Positions 31,029-41,479 of a stretch of DNA of 64,000 nt are shown here, piece by piece. Location of the stretch: the NCBI GenBank assembly GCA_005804885.1, contig SYOX01000319.1:1-64000 (forward strand), written 5' to 3'. This DNA comes from Pseudomonadota bacterium. Lineage in GTDB: Bacteria > Myxococcota_A > Bradymonadia > Bradymonadales > GCA-2716585. Both the position numbers and the translations under genes were made by a program. The notes under the pieces were generated by a model, which saw only the letters and a list, made by a program, of their open reading frames with translations, was not told the origin of the DNA and did not search any database. The first letter of the stretch is position 1. Every line of letters begins with the position of its first letter.

Positions 31029-32672
31029 ATGATTGAGCGCGCGATCCAGGGATCGGCGGGGGAGAGGGCGCCCGGGGTGTCCAGGCTGGGGGGTCGCGCG
31101 GCGAGCCCGAGGCCGTGGGGGCAGCCCGCGCTCTCGACCTTGCCGCTGGGGGCCTTGCTGGGGTTGGGGGCCTTGCTGGCCTCCGAGGGGCTGATCGCGC
31201 CGGGCGGCTCGGCGGCGCACGCGGCCGACGTGACGGACGTCCTGGACGCGGCCGACGGCGAAGACCCCTTTGACTTGACGCTGTCGCCGCGCTTTCGACA
31301 GCGGCGCGAGGCGGCGATCATCCGGAGGGAGTACCCCTGCGATCCGAACGCCTCGGCCGAGGCCCAGGCCCGCTTCCCGAGGCTGGACAACCGCTGCGCC
31401 GAGCCCAGCGTCGTCTTCCGCAAGGAGATGGAGTACGAGCGGCAGATCAACACCCTGGACATCGATCTGCGCATCGGGGTCTTCAAGGACGTCGAGCTGC
31501 ACGCGACCTTCCCGATCGTCTTCAGCGACCAGCGCATCCTGCGCTACGCGGACGCGGACGCGGGGCTGGGGGCCGACCCGGTCAGCCCGGAGAACTCCTC
31601 CGTCGATCCCTCGGACGATCGGATCGTGCGGGACATCACCGACAACGGGGCCACCGATCTCAACCGCCAGAGCTTCACGACCTTCCGCTACTTCAGCCTG
31701 GCCGGAGAGGGGAACCTGGGGGTTCAGCGCAAGGGCTTCGGGGACATGACGCTGGGCTTCGCCTGGGCGCCCTTCAACCACGCGCGCGACGAAACCAAGG
31801 CGACCCTCAAGCTGGGCTTCGACTACCTGCTCCCGACGGGGGAGATCGCCCAGGCGGGCAATGAGGGCGTCGGTCGGGGCGTGCACGAGCTCAAGTGGAC
31901 CGTGGCGGCCTCCAAGCGCTTCAAGTACCTGGAGCCCTACTTCTCGGTGAACGCCTCTGTGCCCTTCGTGGCCAGCGAGTCGCTCTTTGAGGACGTCAGC
32001 GTCGGCCAGACCCTCGTCGAGCCCGGCCAGAGGGCCGAGATCAGCTTCGGCTCCGAGTTCATCCTGCACGAGAAGGCCGAGGTCGGCCAGCGCTTCGTCC
32101 TGGATCTCGGCGTCACCTACGGCTACACGGCCGAGGGCCGCGACTACAACCCGCTCTCTGACGCCCTGAACAGCTCCGAGTGCAATGGCCTGACCCCGGA
32201 TCAGATCCGCGAGGCCATCGAGGTCGTGCGCGACCCCAACCAGAACGCCGATCGGACGACGATCAACCGCGCGGCCTGCCGCTGGATCCTCGATCAGCCC
32301 GCCAACTCCGAGGGCGGCCCCGTCTTTGATCCCAACGTCGCCGAGGTGGGCCAGATCCCCTTCTCACACGACGGCATCCTCGACTACGAGGCCTACGCCA
32401 CCTTCGGCGCCCACCTGGGGCTCTCCTTCCAGCCGACCCCCTATGTGCTCTTCGGCGCCCGCCTGGGCGTCGAGCACATCCAGGAGCACTTCATCACCAC
32501 CGCCCGCACCGGCGTGGACTCCGAACTCGACGAGGACATCACCGTCAAGTTCGACGATCCCAACGAGCGCAACCCCCAGCACAACCCCAACGTCGACGCC
32601 GTCGGCAACCGCTTCCGCATCGAGGAGTCGATCAACTTCAACTGGTCCATCAACCTCGCCCTCCAGTTCTGA
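31029..32672 (+). CDS. Predicted outer-membrane beta-barrel protein
   Basis: Signal-like N-terminus; alternating hydrophobic strands; ends NFNWSINLALQF (terminal aromatic). Confidence 0.7.
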   Translation: MIERAIQGSAGERAPGVSRLGGRAASPRPWGQPALSTLPLGALLGLGALLASEGLIAPGGSAAHAADVTDVLDAADGEDPFDLTLSPRFRQRREAAIIRREYPCDPNASAEAQARFPRLDNRCAEPSVVFRKEMEYERQINTLDIDLRIGVFKDVELHATFPIVFSDQRILRYADADAGLGADPVSPENSSVDPSDDRIVRDITDNGATDLNRQSFTTFRYFSLAGEGNLGVQRKGFGDMTLGFAWAPFNHARDETKATLKLGFDYLLPTGEIAQAGNEGVGRGVHELKWTVAASKRFKYLEPYFSVNASVPFVASESLFEDVSVGQTLVEPGQRAEISFGSEFILHEKAEVGQRFVLDLGVTYGYTAEGRDYNPLSDALNSSECNGLTPDQIREAIEVVRDPNQNADRTTINRAACRWILDQPANSEGGPVFDPNVAEVGQIPFSHDGILDYEAYATFGAHLGLSFQPTPYVLFGARLGVEHIQEHFITTARTGVDSELDEDITVKFDDPNERNPQHNPNVDAVGNRFRIEESINFNWSINLALQF

Positions 32673-32688
32673 TCCGCCCTCCCTGTGC

Positions 32689-32716
32689 TTGACTTGTCCA
32701 CCCCTCGGCGTAACAC
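32689..32716 (+). promoter_or_regulatory. Sigma70-like promoter
   Basis: TTGACT-N16-TAACAC upstream of the TetR-like gene. Confidence 0.45.
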
Positions 32717-32859
32717 TGACCTTCAAGTGCGCATCTACATGGCCTTGGAGCTGTCCCAAGGGGTTTTTCAGGGCCCCGCGCTTTTCGCCGATGGTGAGGT
32801 TGATCCTTGGGCATCGATCATCACGGCGAGCAAGGCCTGCCCTGAAGGGAGCGGTCACG

Positions 32860-33666
32860 GTGACGGACATCAAAGAAGAGACCGGTGAGTTTCTGTTGAC
32901 CGGGCAGGGCATCGCCCGGATCGGGGGGCAGACCTACGAGCAGCTTGTCGAGTCGGTCATCCGCGAGGCCATGCAGCGGATGGGGCCGCGGCCGGTCTTG
33001 AGCGCCCAGGGCGCCGATCTGGTCGACGGGCCCTCGGAGTTCGAAGGGCTCTCGATAGGCGCGCTGGATCGGGCCTTCCTGGCCACCCGCGATCTCCTCG
33101 TCGAGGCGGGCCTGGAGGCCGTCACCCTGGGGCGCGTCGTCGAGATCGCCGGGCTCACCCCCGTCGAGGCCCTGATCCTGTGTCGCCACCTGCCGACCCC
33201 CTCGGCGCTGATCGCCGAGGTCTTCGAGCGCCTCAACGCCCCGCTGATGGAGACGCTCTCCAAGGCCGCCGTCGAGCAGGGCTCTGTCCTGGACAACCTC
33301 GAGTCCATCGGCCGGAGCTGGTTCGAGATGGCCTGCCGCGACGTCCCTCTCTACCTGGTCTACATCGACGTGATCCGCATGCGCATCCCCACCGGGAAGG
33401 TCGACCCGACGCTGGTCGAGCTGCTCGTGCGCCAGAACAGCAAGAAGCAGGCGATCTTCTCGGGCCTGCTGGCCGAGGGCCAGATGCGCGGCGAGGTCCG
33501 CGCGGGCAAGGTCGAGGTCATGATGGCGACCCTGATCGGCTGCTTCCACGGCATGCTGCTGATCCTGAGCAACCCCCAGCAGCTCGTCGCCGCGGGCGTC
33601 TACGCCGAGGACGTGATCGAGGAGACGATCTGGGTCATGATCGGCGGCCTGCGGCCCCACCCCTGA
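32860..33666 (+). CDS. TetR-like transcriptional regulator (GTG start)
   Basis: GTG preceded by AAGGGAG; VEAGLEAVTLGRVVEIAGLTPVEALILCRHLPTPSALIAEVFERL (HTH-like), helical C-terminus. Confidence 0.75.
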   Translation: MTDIKEETGEFLLTGQGIARIGGQTYEQLVESVIREAMQRMGPRPVLSAQGADLVDGPSEFEGLSIGALDRAFLATRDLLVEAGLEAVTLGRVVEIAGLTPVEALILCRHLPTPSALIAEVFERLNAPLMETLSKAAVEQGSVLDNLESIGRSWFEMACRDVPLYLVYIDVIRMRIPTGKVDPTLVELLVRQNSKKQAIFSGLLAEGQMRGEVRAGKVEVMMATLIGCFHGMLLILSNPQQLVAAGVYAEDVIEETIWVMIGGLRPHP

Positions 33667-33728
33667 GGCAGCCCTCCTTCGCATCTGCCCCTCCTTGCCC
33701 GCCGATCCCGCGCTGAGCGGGCCGGTGG

Positions 33729-34759
33729 TTATCGGGTGAGGTAGGCGACGATGAGGTCGACGGCGGCCTTGAGGTCGTCCTTGTGGACGGTCTCGGTGAC
33801 GGTGTGGACGTAGCGGCAGGGGACGGAGAGGGTGATGGCCTTGCAGCCGGCGCGGGCGCGCTGGAGGGCGCCGGCGTCGGTGCCGCCCAGCGGGAGGATC
33901 TCGAGCTGGTAGGGGATGCTCTGTCGCTCGGCGACGTCGATGAAGGCGTCGACGAGGCCCCGGTCGGAGATGGAGAAGCTGTCCATGATCTTGATGGCGA
34001 CGCCGCCGCCGAGGCGGGTGATCTGCTCCTCCTCGGGGATGCCCGGGTGATCGACGGCCAGGGTGACGTCGACGGCGATGCCGATGTCGGGCTCGACGTG
34101 GAAGGCGCCGACGGTGGCGCCGCGCACGCCGATCTCCTCCTGGACGGTGAAGCAGACGCAGACGTCGTGGGCGAGGTCTTCGATCTCGGCCAGGCGCTCC
34201 AGGACGCGGACGCCGGTCCAGCAGGCGATCCTGTTGTCGAGGCACTTGCCGGAGACAAGCTGGCCGAAGTCGACGAAGTCGGCGATGAGGGTGACGGGGT
34301 CGCCGGGCTTGACCTTCGCGCGGACCTCGTCGGCGGGCAGGCCGGTGTCGATGATCAGGTCGATGATCCGGACATTGCGCTTCTTGTCGTCCTCGGTCTG
34401 GATGTGGACGGGGCGGCCGCCGGGGTTGAGGTTGCCGATCAGGTCGCCCGAGCGGGTCTGGATGAGCGCCCTCCGCGCGTAGAGGTTGTGGACGTCGAAG
34501 CCGCCGAGCTGCTGGAGGCGGATGAAGCCCCTGGCGTCGACGCTGCGGACGTAGAAGGCGATCTCGTCCATGTGGCAGGCCAGCATCACGCGGCGGCTGG
34601 CCTCGGTCCTCTTGCGGGCCGCCCGCCACGCGAAGAGGTTGCCCATGGCGTCCTCGGTGACCTCGGTGGCGATGGGCTCGACGTGCTGGCGCAGCAGCGC
34701 GCGGACCCGCTCCTCGCGGCCAGGGGCGCCCGGCGTCTCGCTCAGGGCTTTGAGCAGCT

Positions 34760-34763
<4 letters not shown>
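33729..34763 (-). CDS. M42-family metallopeptidase
   Basis: LSETPGAPGREERVR, ACHMDEIAFYV, CLDNRIACW, TVQEEIGVRGA, GGTDAGALQ, VPCRYVHTVTE. Confidence 0.92.
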
Positions 34764-36178
<1,415 letters not shown>

Positions 36179-36273
36179 GGGGTGCTGCTGTGGCCTCTTG
36201 CGGGGGGGCGTCCGATCTGCGCTCCGATCGGGGGGCTCAACCTATAAACATGGCCCCGAGGTGTCAACGCCCG

Positions 36274-36561
36274 ACGCCCTACGCTCCTCGCACCGCCCCC
36301 TGCGGGGACGGGCTCGTCGGGTAGGGCTTGGATGCGCGGGGCGGGCTGCGCCCTGTCGGGCGCAGGCCGGCGGGCGGTCGACAGCGGATCGCCGGGGACG
36401 ATCAGCGCGTCGAAGTGGGCCTGTGGATTGGGGTTTTCACTCCCCTGGTGTCGACTTGGGTCGTGCGGGGGCCTGCGACCGACAGGGCGCAGCCCACACC
36501 GGATTTCCAGCCCCACCCGACGAGCCCGCCCCAACGGGGCGGTGCGAGGAGCGTGGGGCGC
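36274..36561. mobile_element. MITE-like element copy A (288 bp, ~92-bp TIRs)
   Basis: Left acgccctacgctcctcgcaccgcccc...gggctgcgccctgtcgggcgcaggcc is the reverse complement (with mismatches) of ggcctgcgaccgacagggcgcagccc...ggggcggtgcgaggagcgtggggcgc. Confidence 0.8.
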
Positions 36562-36682
36562 TGGCCGACGCCGCGGCGTTTCCCTTGTCGTTGGCTTTGT
36601 TTGCAGATCCGGGCCCTCATCCTCTAGAGTCTCCGGAGACGGTCGAGCGCTTTGTGGAATGTCGATGTGGTGGATGAGAGAC

Positions 36683-38875
36683 ATGAAGAAGTTGTTGAGG
36701 GTTCTTGGGCCGCTGATGCTGGCGATCGCGCCGCTTGTCCTGGGGGGGTGCGCCGTCGGCACCGGGGTCGACGCCGTCTGCGAGGAGGACGCGGACTGCG
36801 CCGACGGCGCCTGCCTCGACGGCGTGTGTGTCGCGGCGACCTTCTGCTCGACGGACTTTGACTGCCCCGTTGGCACCTTCTGCGTCGATCGGGTCTGCCA
36901 GAGCTTCGGCAACAACGAGCCCAACAACGACCCCAACAACGAGCCGAACAACGATCCCAACAACGATCCCAACAACGATCCCAACAACGACCCTGGCGAC
37001 GACTGCGAGGTCGACGGCGACTGTCGGGACGATCAGTATTGCGAGGGAGGGGTCTGCGCGGCTGGCTGCCACACCGACGAGGGCTGCATGGTCGGGCAGG
37101 TCTGCGACGTGGCGCGCCATGTCTGCGAGGCGGCCCGCTGTCAGGGCGACGACGATTGCCCCGAGGGCCGGGTCTGCGACCCTGAGAGTGGGGCCTGCGT
37201 GAGCCCGCCGGTGGTCTGCGGCGATCAGACCTGCGGGGAGGGGCAGTGGTGCGACTACTTCGCCGCCGCGTGCATCTCCGCGCTGCCCGGGCCGCCCTGC
37301 ACCTCGGACGCCGGCTGCGCCGAGGGCCAGGCCTGCGCGCCCTCCAACGACGCCGACGAGGCGCTGGTGACGGTCTGCGTGGATCGGGTCGGCCAGGAGG
37401 AGGCCGGCGCGTCCTGCGAGGACGACGGGGCGTGCGCCTCGGGCCTCTGCCTGCTGGGGGTGTGCTTCGGGGCCTGCGCCGAGGACGGCGACTGCACCCT
37501 GGACGGCGCGCAGTGCCGCACGGTGCCCGTGACGCCGCTGCCCGGACACAGCTTCAGCGTGGCGGCCTGCCTCCAGATCGCGCCCTGCACGCGCGACGCC
37601 GACTGCGTCGAGGGCGAGGTCTGCGGGATCGTCCCGGTGGGCGACGGGCTGCTGGCGATCTGCGTCGAGAGGGCGGGGGACAGCCCGGCCGGCGCGGCCT
37701 GCGCCGAGGACGCCGAGTGCGCCTCGGGGGTCTGCGTCGGCGACACCTACCGGCGCTGCCTGGGGGCCTGCGCCTCGGAGGGCGACTGCGCGCCGGCCAA
37801 CACGGACTGCGCCGAGGAGACCTTCCTGATCGACGACGCCGGCACGCCCGACGATCCCAACGACGACGTGACCTCCACCCATCAGGTCTGCGACTGGTCC
37901 CAGGGCACGGGGGCCGCCTGCGGGCGCGACGGCGCCTGCGTCCAGGAGGTCTGCACGCTGGCGTTCGAGGACGACGTCGTTGGCGGCGCCTGTCGGCCCG
38001 CCTGGGGCGCGGCCGGCCCCGGCGCGCCCTGCGAGGACCACAACGACTGCCGCACCGGCCTGTGCCTCGACGGCGGGGTCTGCTACGGCGCCTGCCTGGC
38101 CGACAACGACTGCACCCAGGGCACGACCTGCGAGGGCGTCACGATCGGCGAGGAGCCCGGCGCCCAGGAGATCCAGATCTGCGTGCCGCCGCCGCCGGCC
38201 TGCGCCTCCGATCTGGACTGCGCCGAGGGCCTCTTCTGCCTGCCCGTCGAGGACCCCAACACCCCCAACCAGATCATTACGGCCTGCGTGCAGGGGCCGG
38301 GGGGGGCAGGTCGGGCGGGCCAGAGCTGCACCGTGGACGCCGACTGCGGCAGCGACTTCTGCCTGAACACCCTCTCGGGCACCCGGGTCTGCTACGGGGT
38401 CTGCGAGGTGGGGTCGAACCGCGGCTGCAATGGCGACACGATCTGCTACCCCAACAGCGTCTTCTTGACCTTCGATCAAGACACCGTGCCGGCCGACGAC
38501 GACCGCTACGACTCGACCTCGGCCTGCCAGCCCGACTTCGGCAGCTTCGGGGCCTGCGCCAACGACTCCGGCTGCCCCTCGGGGGAGATCTGCTACCCGT
38601 CCTCCAACCGCTTCCGCAATGCCTTTGAGCTGCGCTGCTTCGACGCCTTCAACCCTGGAGGCCGCGGCCGAGGTGGCTCCTGCAGCACCGACGCGCAGTG
38701 CGCCTCGGACTTCTGCGTCGACGCGGGCTCAAGCGACTTCTGCTTCACGATCTGCGCGAACTCCGCGGACTGCGACGGCCTGCGCTTTTGCGACCCCGCC
38801 GAGCTGACCGTCAACGATCGCGGCACCCCGAGCGAGCTGGACGACATCACCGACACGGTCAACGTCTGCCAATAG
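36683..38875 (+). CDS. Cys-rich lipoprotein with (NNDP)n linker and EGF-like/Dickkopf-like Cys repeats
   Basis: MKKLLRVLGPLMLAIAPLVLGGC lipobox; NNEPNNDPNNEPNNDPNNDPNNDPNNDP; many CxxDxDCxxGxxCxxGxC modules. Confidence 0.85.
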   Translation: MKKLLRVLGPLMLAIAPLVLGGCAVGTGVDAVCEEDADCADGACLDGVCVAATFCSTDFDCPVGTFCVDRVCQSFGNNEPNNDPNNEPNNDPNNDPNNDPNNDPGDDCEVDGDCRDDQYCEGGVCAAGCHTDEGCMVGQVCDVARHVCEAARCQGDDDCPEGRVCDPESGACVSPPVVCGDQTCGEGQWCDYFAAACISALPGPPCTSDAGCAEGQACAPSNDADEALVTVCVDRVGQEEAGASCEDDGACASGLCLLGVCFGACAEDGDCTLDGAQCRTVPVTPLPGHSFSVAACLQIAPCTRDADCVEGEVCGIVPVGDGLLAICVERAGDSPAGAACAEDAECASGVCVGDTYRRCLGACASEGDCAPANTDCAEETFLIDDAGTPDDPNDDVTSTHQVCDWSQGTGAACGRDGACVQEVCTLAFEDDVVGGACRPAWGAAGPGAPCEDHNDCRTGLCLDGGVCYGACLADNDCTQGTTCEGVTIGEEPGAQEIQICVPPPPACASDLDCAEGLFCLPVEDPNTPNQIITACVQGPGGAGRAGQSCTVDADCGSDFCLNTLSGTRVCYGVCEVGSNRGCNGDTICYPNSVFLTFDQDTVPADDDRYDSTSACQPDFGSFGACANDSGCPSGEICYPSSNRFRNAFELRCFDAFNPGGRGRGGSCSTDAQCASDFCVDAGSSDFCFTICANSADCDGLRFCDPAELTVNDRGTPSELDDITDTVNVCQ
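36911..36994 (+). repeat. 7 x 12-bp coding repeat (NN[D/E]P)7
   Basis: AACAACGAXCCX repeated seven times in frame. Confidence 0.9.
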
Positions 38876-38937
38876 CGTCCGCGCGGGGCTCCGGCCCGGC
38901 TCAACATGCCCGCCGCGACGCGCCTGTGGCTCTGCGC

Positions 38938-38966
38938 TTGATCTTATCGAGCAATGGCACTATGTT
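38938..38966 (+). promoter_or_regulatory. Sigma70-like promoter for the isolated rplC
   Basis: TTGATC (38938-38943)-N17-TATGTT (38961-38966). Confidence 0.55.
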
Positions 38967-39065
38967 GCGCGGCGCTTCGGCTCCTCGCCTGCGTTCGCGC
39001 GGCGGGCGACCCGCTCCCTACTTCCGGGTGATGGTCGCAGAGGGCTCACAACAAGGAGGCTCAAC

Positions 39066-39785
39066 ATGAAAGGTTTGATCGCCAAGAAGATCGGCATGAC
39101 CCAGTTCTTCGCCCAGGACGGCCGGGTCTACCCCGTCACGGTCCTGGAGGCTGGCCCCAACGCCGTCATCCAGAAGAAGACGGCCGAGGGCAAGGACGGC
39201 TACAACGCCGTCAAGCTGGGCTTCGGCTCCGTCCACAAGCACGAGAAGGAGGGCACCGAGCCCCGCTGGAGGATGACGAAGCCGATGGTCGGCGTCTTCC
39301 AGAAGGTCGGCGTCGATCCCGTCAAGGTGCTGCGCGAGTTCCGGGTCAAGCCCACCGAGCTTGACGCCTTCGAGGTCGGCACCCAGATCGGGCCTGGCGA
39401 CATGTTCATGGCCGGCAACTACGTCGACGTCTCGGGCACCACCAAGGGCCGCGGCTTCACCGGCGTCATGAAGCGCCACAACTTCCACGGCGCCCGCAGC
39501 GAGAGCCACGGTACCCACGAGAACTTCCGGCACGCCGGCTCGATCGGCTCCTCGGCCGACCCCGCCCGCGTCCTGCCCGGCCTTCGCATGCCCGGTCAGC
39601 ACGGCAACTGCCGCTCGACGGTGATGAGCCTGCACGTCATCGAGATCGACGCCGAGAAGAACCTGATCATCGTCAAGGGCGGCGTCCCTGGCCCCAACGG
39701 CGGGATCGTCGAGGTCCGCCAGTCCGCCAAGCGCCCCAAGGCCTTCAAGAGCCCCAACATGATCGCCGAGGCCCCGACGACCTGA
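39066..39785 (+). CDS. rplC: 50S ribosomal protein L3
   Basis: MKGLIAKKIGMTQFFAQDG; VDVSGTTKGRGFTGVMKRHNF; SHGTHENFRHAGSIG; KGGVPGPNGGIVEVR; SD AAGGAGG. Confidence 0.95.
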   Translation: MKGLIAKKIGMTQFFAQDGRVYPVTVLEAGPNAVIQKKTAEGKDGYNAVKLGFGSVHKHEKEGTEPRWRMTKPMVGVFQKVGVDPVKVLREFRVKPTELDAFEVGTQIGPGDMFMAGNYVDVSGTTKGRGFTGVMKRHNFHGARSESHGTHENFRHAGSIGSSADPARVLPGLRMPGQHGNCRSTVMSLHVIEIDAEKNLIIVKGGVPGPNGGIVEVRQSAKRPKAFKSPNMIAEAPTT

Positions 39786-39838
39786 GAGCGCCCACGACAT
39801 GAGGCCCGCAGACGCCGCGCCAGCCCGCGAGGAGACCG

Positions 39839-41479
39839 ATGAGATCACCCTGTGACATCTCCCTCGCCGCCCTGGTCGCGGCGTCTGCTTTTCTTGGCCT
39901 CACCTGGGCGGCGCTGGCCGCGACCCCGGCGCAGGCCGACTTCATCGATCACTTCGCTCGGACGGACGACATCGGCCCGGCCAAGGTGCCCAGCCTCGGG
40001 CGCTCGCGGATCGTCGTGCTCACGATGGAGGTCGAGGGCTTCGAGCCCCTCGACATGGAGGCCGTCCGGGCCTTCTTCGCCAACGACCCCGAGGCCACCG
40101 GGGTCAACTTCTCCAATTATTACCGCAGGATGAGCCTTGGGGCCTACACGCCCGAGGTGGATGTCATCGACCCGATCCGCTTCGAGGGCTGCCCGCTGCC
40201 GGAGGATTACTTCGGCTTTCGAAACTGCCGCATCCCGCGCAATGGCATCCCCGACGATGGCGGGACGCCGAACGACGCGCTGGACTCGCTGGAGGTGGGG
40301 CTGGCCTTGCTGGAGGAGATCGTGCGGCGGGCCGACGAGGAGCAGGGGGTGGACTTCTCCCGCTACGATCTCAACGGCCTCGACGGCGATCCGGACGGGT
40401 GGATCGACGGGGTGCTGCTGCTGCACAACATCAACTTCGGGGGCATCGCGCTGCCGGTCTTCTTCTTGCGGCGCGAGGGGCCGATCGAGGTCGACGGGAT
40501 CAAGATCAACATCGTCGGGATCGCCGAGTCGCCGCTGGTGGCGCTGCACGAGTTCGGGCACCTGCTCGGGTGGGCGGACCTCTACGACGAGTCCGGCCAG
40601 ACCCAGGGCTACCAGTACAGCGCCATGGGGGAGTGGCTCTACGAGACCGATCCGCCGGCGATGGACGCCTTCAGCCGGGCGGCGGCGGGGTGGATCGAGC
40701 CTCGGATCGTGCGCACGGGGGAGACGATCGAGGGCTTGAGGCTGCCGCCGGCGGGCGACTCGGGGGAGGCCGTGCAGCTCGGCGAGGGGGAGGAGTATTT
40801 TCTGCTGGAGAATCGGGGGGTTGTGAGCGGGGACTATGTGGATGGGGACCTTGAGGGCAGGGGGCTGTCGATCGTGCACGTGAACCTGCGCGAGTACCCG
40901 GACGGTCGGGACGGGACGTGGCCCTTGAGGCTGCTCAACTGCGTCAACTGCACGCCCTGGGCGCCGATGTTGATGAACGAGCAGGCCGACGGGCGCTTCA
41001 GCCTCCAGAGCCGCAATGGACGCCGCAACGACCGGGAGGATCTCTTCCTGCCCGGCGACGAGTTCCTGCCCAACACGATCAACTTCCTGCCGCTGACGCC
41101 GGACAACAAGGCCTTCTCCTCCAACCGCTACGACGGGTCGGTGACGGGGGTCTCGGTGACGAAGGTGCGCCTGGACGGCGAGGACATCCTGGTGGACGTC
41201 AAGATCGAGGAGCCCTGCTCGATCATCGCCTGCAACCGGGGCAAGATCTGCGCCGAGGATCGCTGCGTGGCCGACCCGGACGCGGCGCCGGAGCCTGAGC
41301 CGGAGCCTGAGCCGGTGGTCGAGCCCGAGCCTGTCCCAGCGCCGGCGGCGCCCAAGGAGGGCTGCGCGGTGCCGGTCGGGGGTCAGGGGGGCGCGGGGGG
41401 GCTGCTGGTGTTGCTGGTGGTGGGCCTGGTTCAGCGATCCTGGTCGTGGGGCAGGAGGCCGCGCGGCGAGCGCAGGTAG
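39839..41479 (+). CDS. M6-family-like secreted metalloprotease with PEP-rich linker and C-terminal sorting-like segment
   Basis: ALHEFGHLLGWADLYDE (HExxHxxxxxD); signal peptide; PEPEPEPEPVVEPEP; GCAVPVGGQGGAGGLLVLLVVGLVQR. Confidence 0.85.
   Translation: MRSPCDISLAALVAASAFLGLTWAALAATPAQADFIDHFARTDDIGPAKVPSLGRSRIVVLTMEVEGFEPLDMEAVRAFFANDPEATGVNFSNYYRRMSLGAYTPEVDVIDPIRFEGCPLPEDYFGFRNCRIPRNGIPDDGGTPNDALDSLEVGLALLEEIVRRADEEQGVDFSRYDLNGLDGDPDGWIDGVLLLHNINFGGIALPVFFLRREGPIEVDGIKINIVGIAESPLVALHEFGHLLGWADLYDESGQTQGYQYSAMGEWLYETDPPAMDAFSRAAAGWIEPRIVRTGETIEGLRLPPAGDSGEAVQLGEGEEYFLLENRGVVSGDYVDGDLEGRGLSIVHVNLREYPDGRDGTWPLRLLNCVNCTPWAPMLMNEQADGRFSLQSRNGRRNDREDLFLPGDEFLPNTINFLPLTPDNKAFSSNRYDGSVTGVSVTKVRLDGEDILVDVKIEEPCSIIACNRGKICAEDRCVADPDAAPEPEPEPEPVVEPEPVPAPAAPKEGCAVPVGGQGGAGGLLVLLVVGLVQRSWSWGRRPRGERR

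Noticed and set aside
29943-32069. 708-aa minus-strand ORF
   Set aside because: Spans two supported plus-strand genes in antisense; no recognisable motif.
36617-38479. 620-aa minus-strand ORF
   Set aside because: Shadow of the Cys-rich lipoprotein; repetitive VVVGIVVGIVV stretch is the complement of the NNDP repeat.
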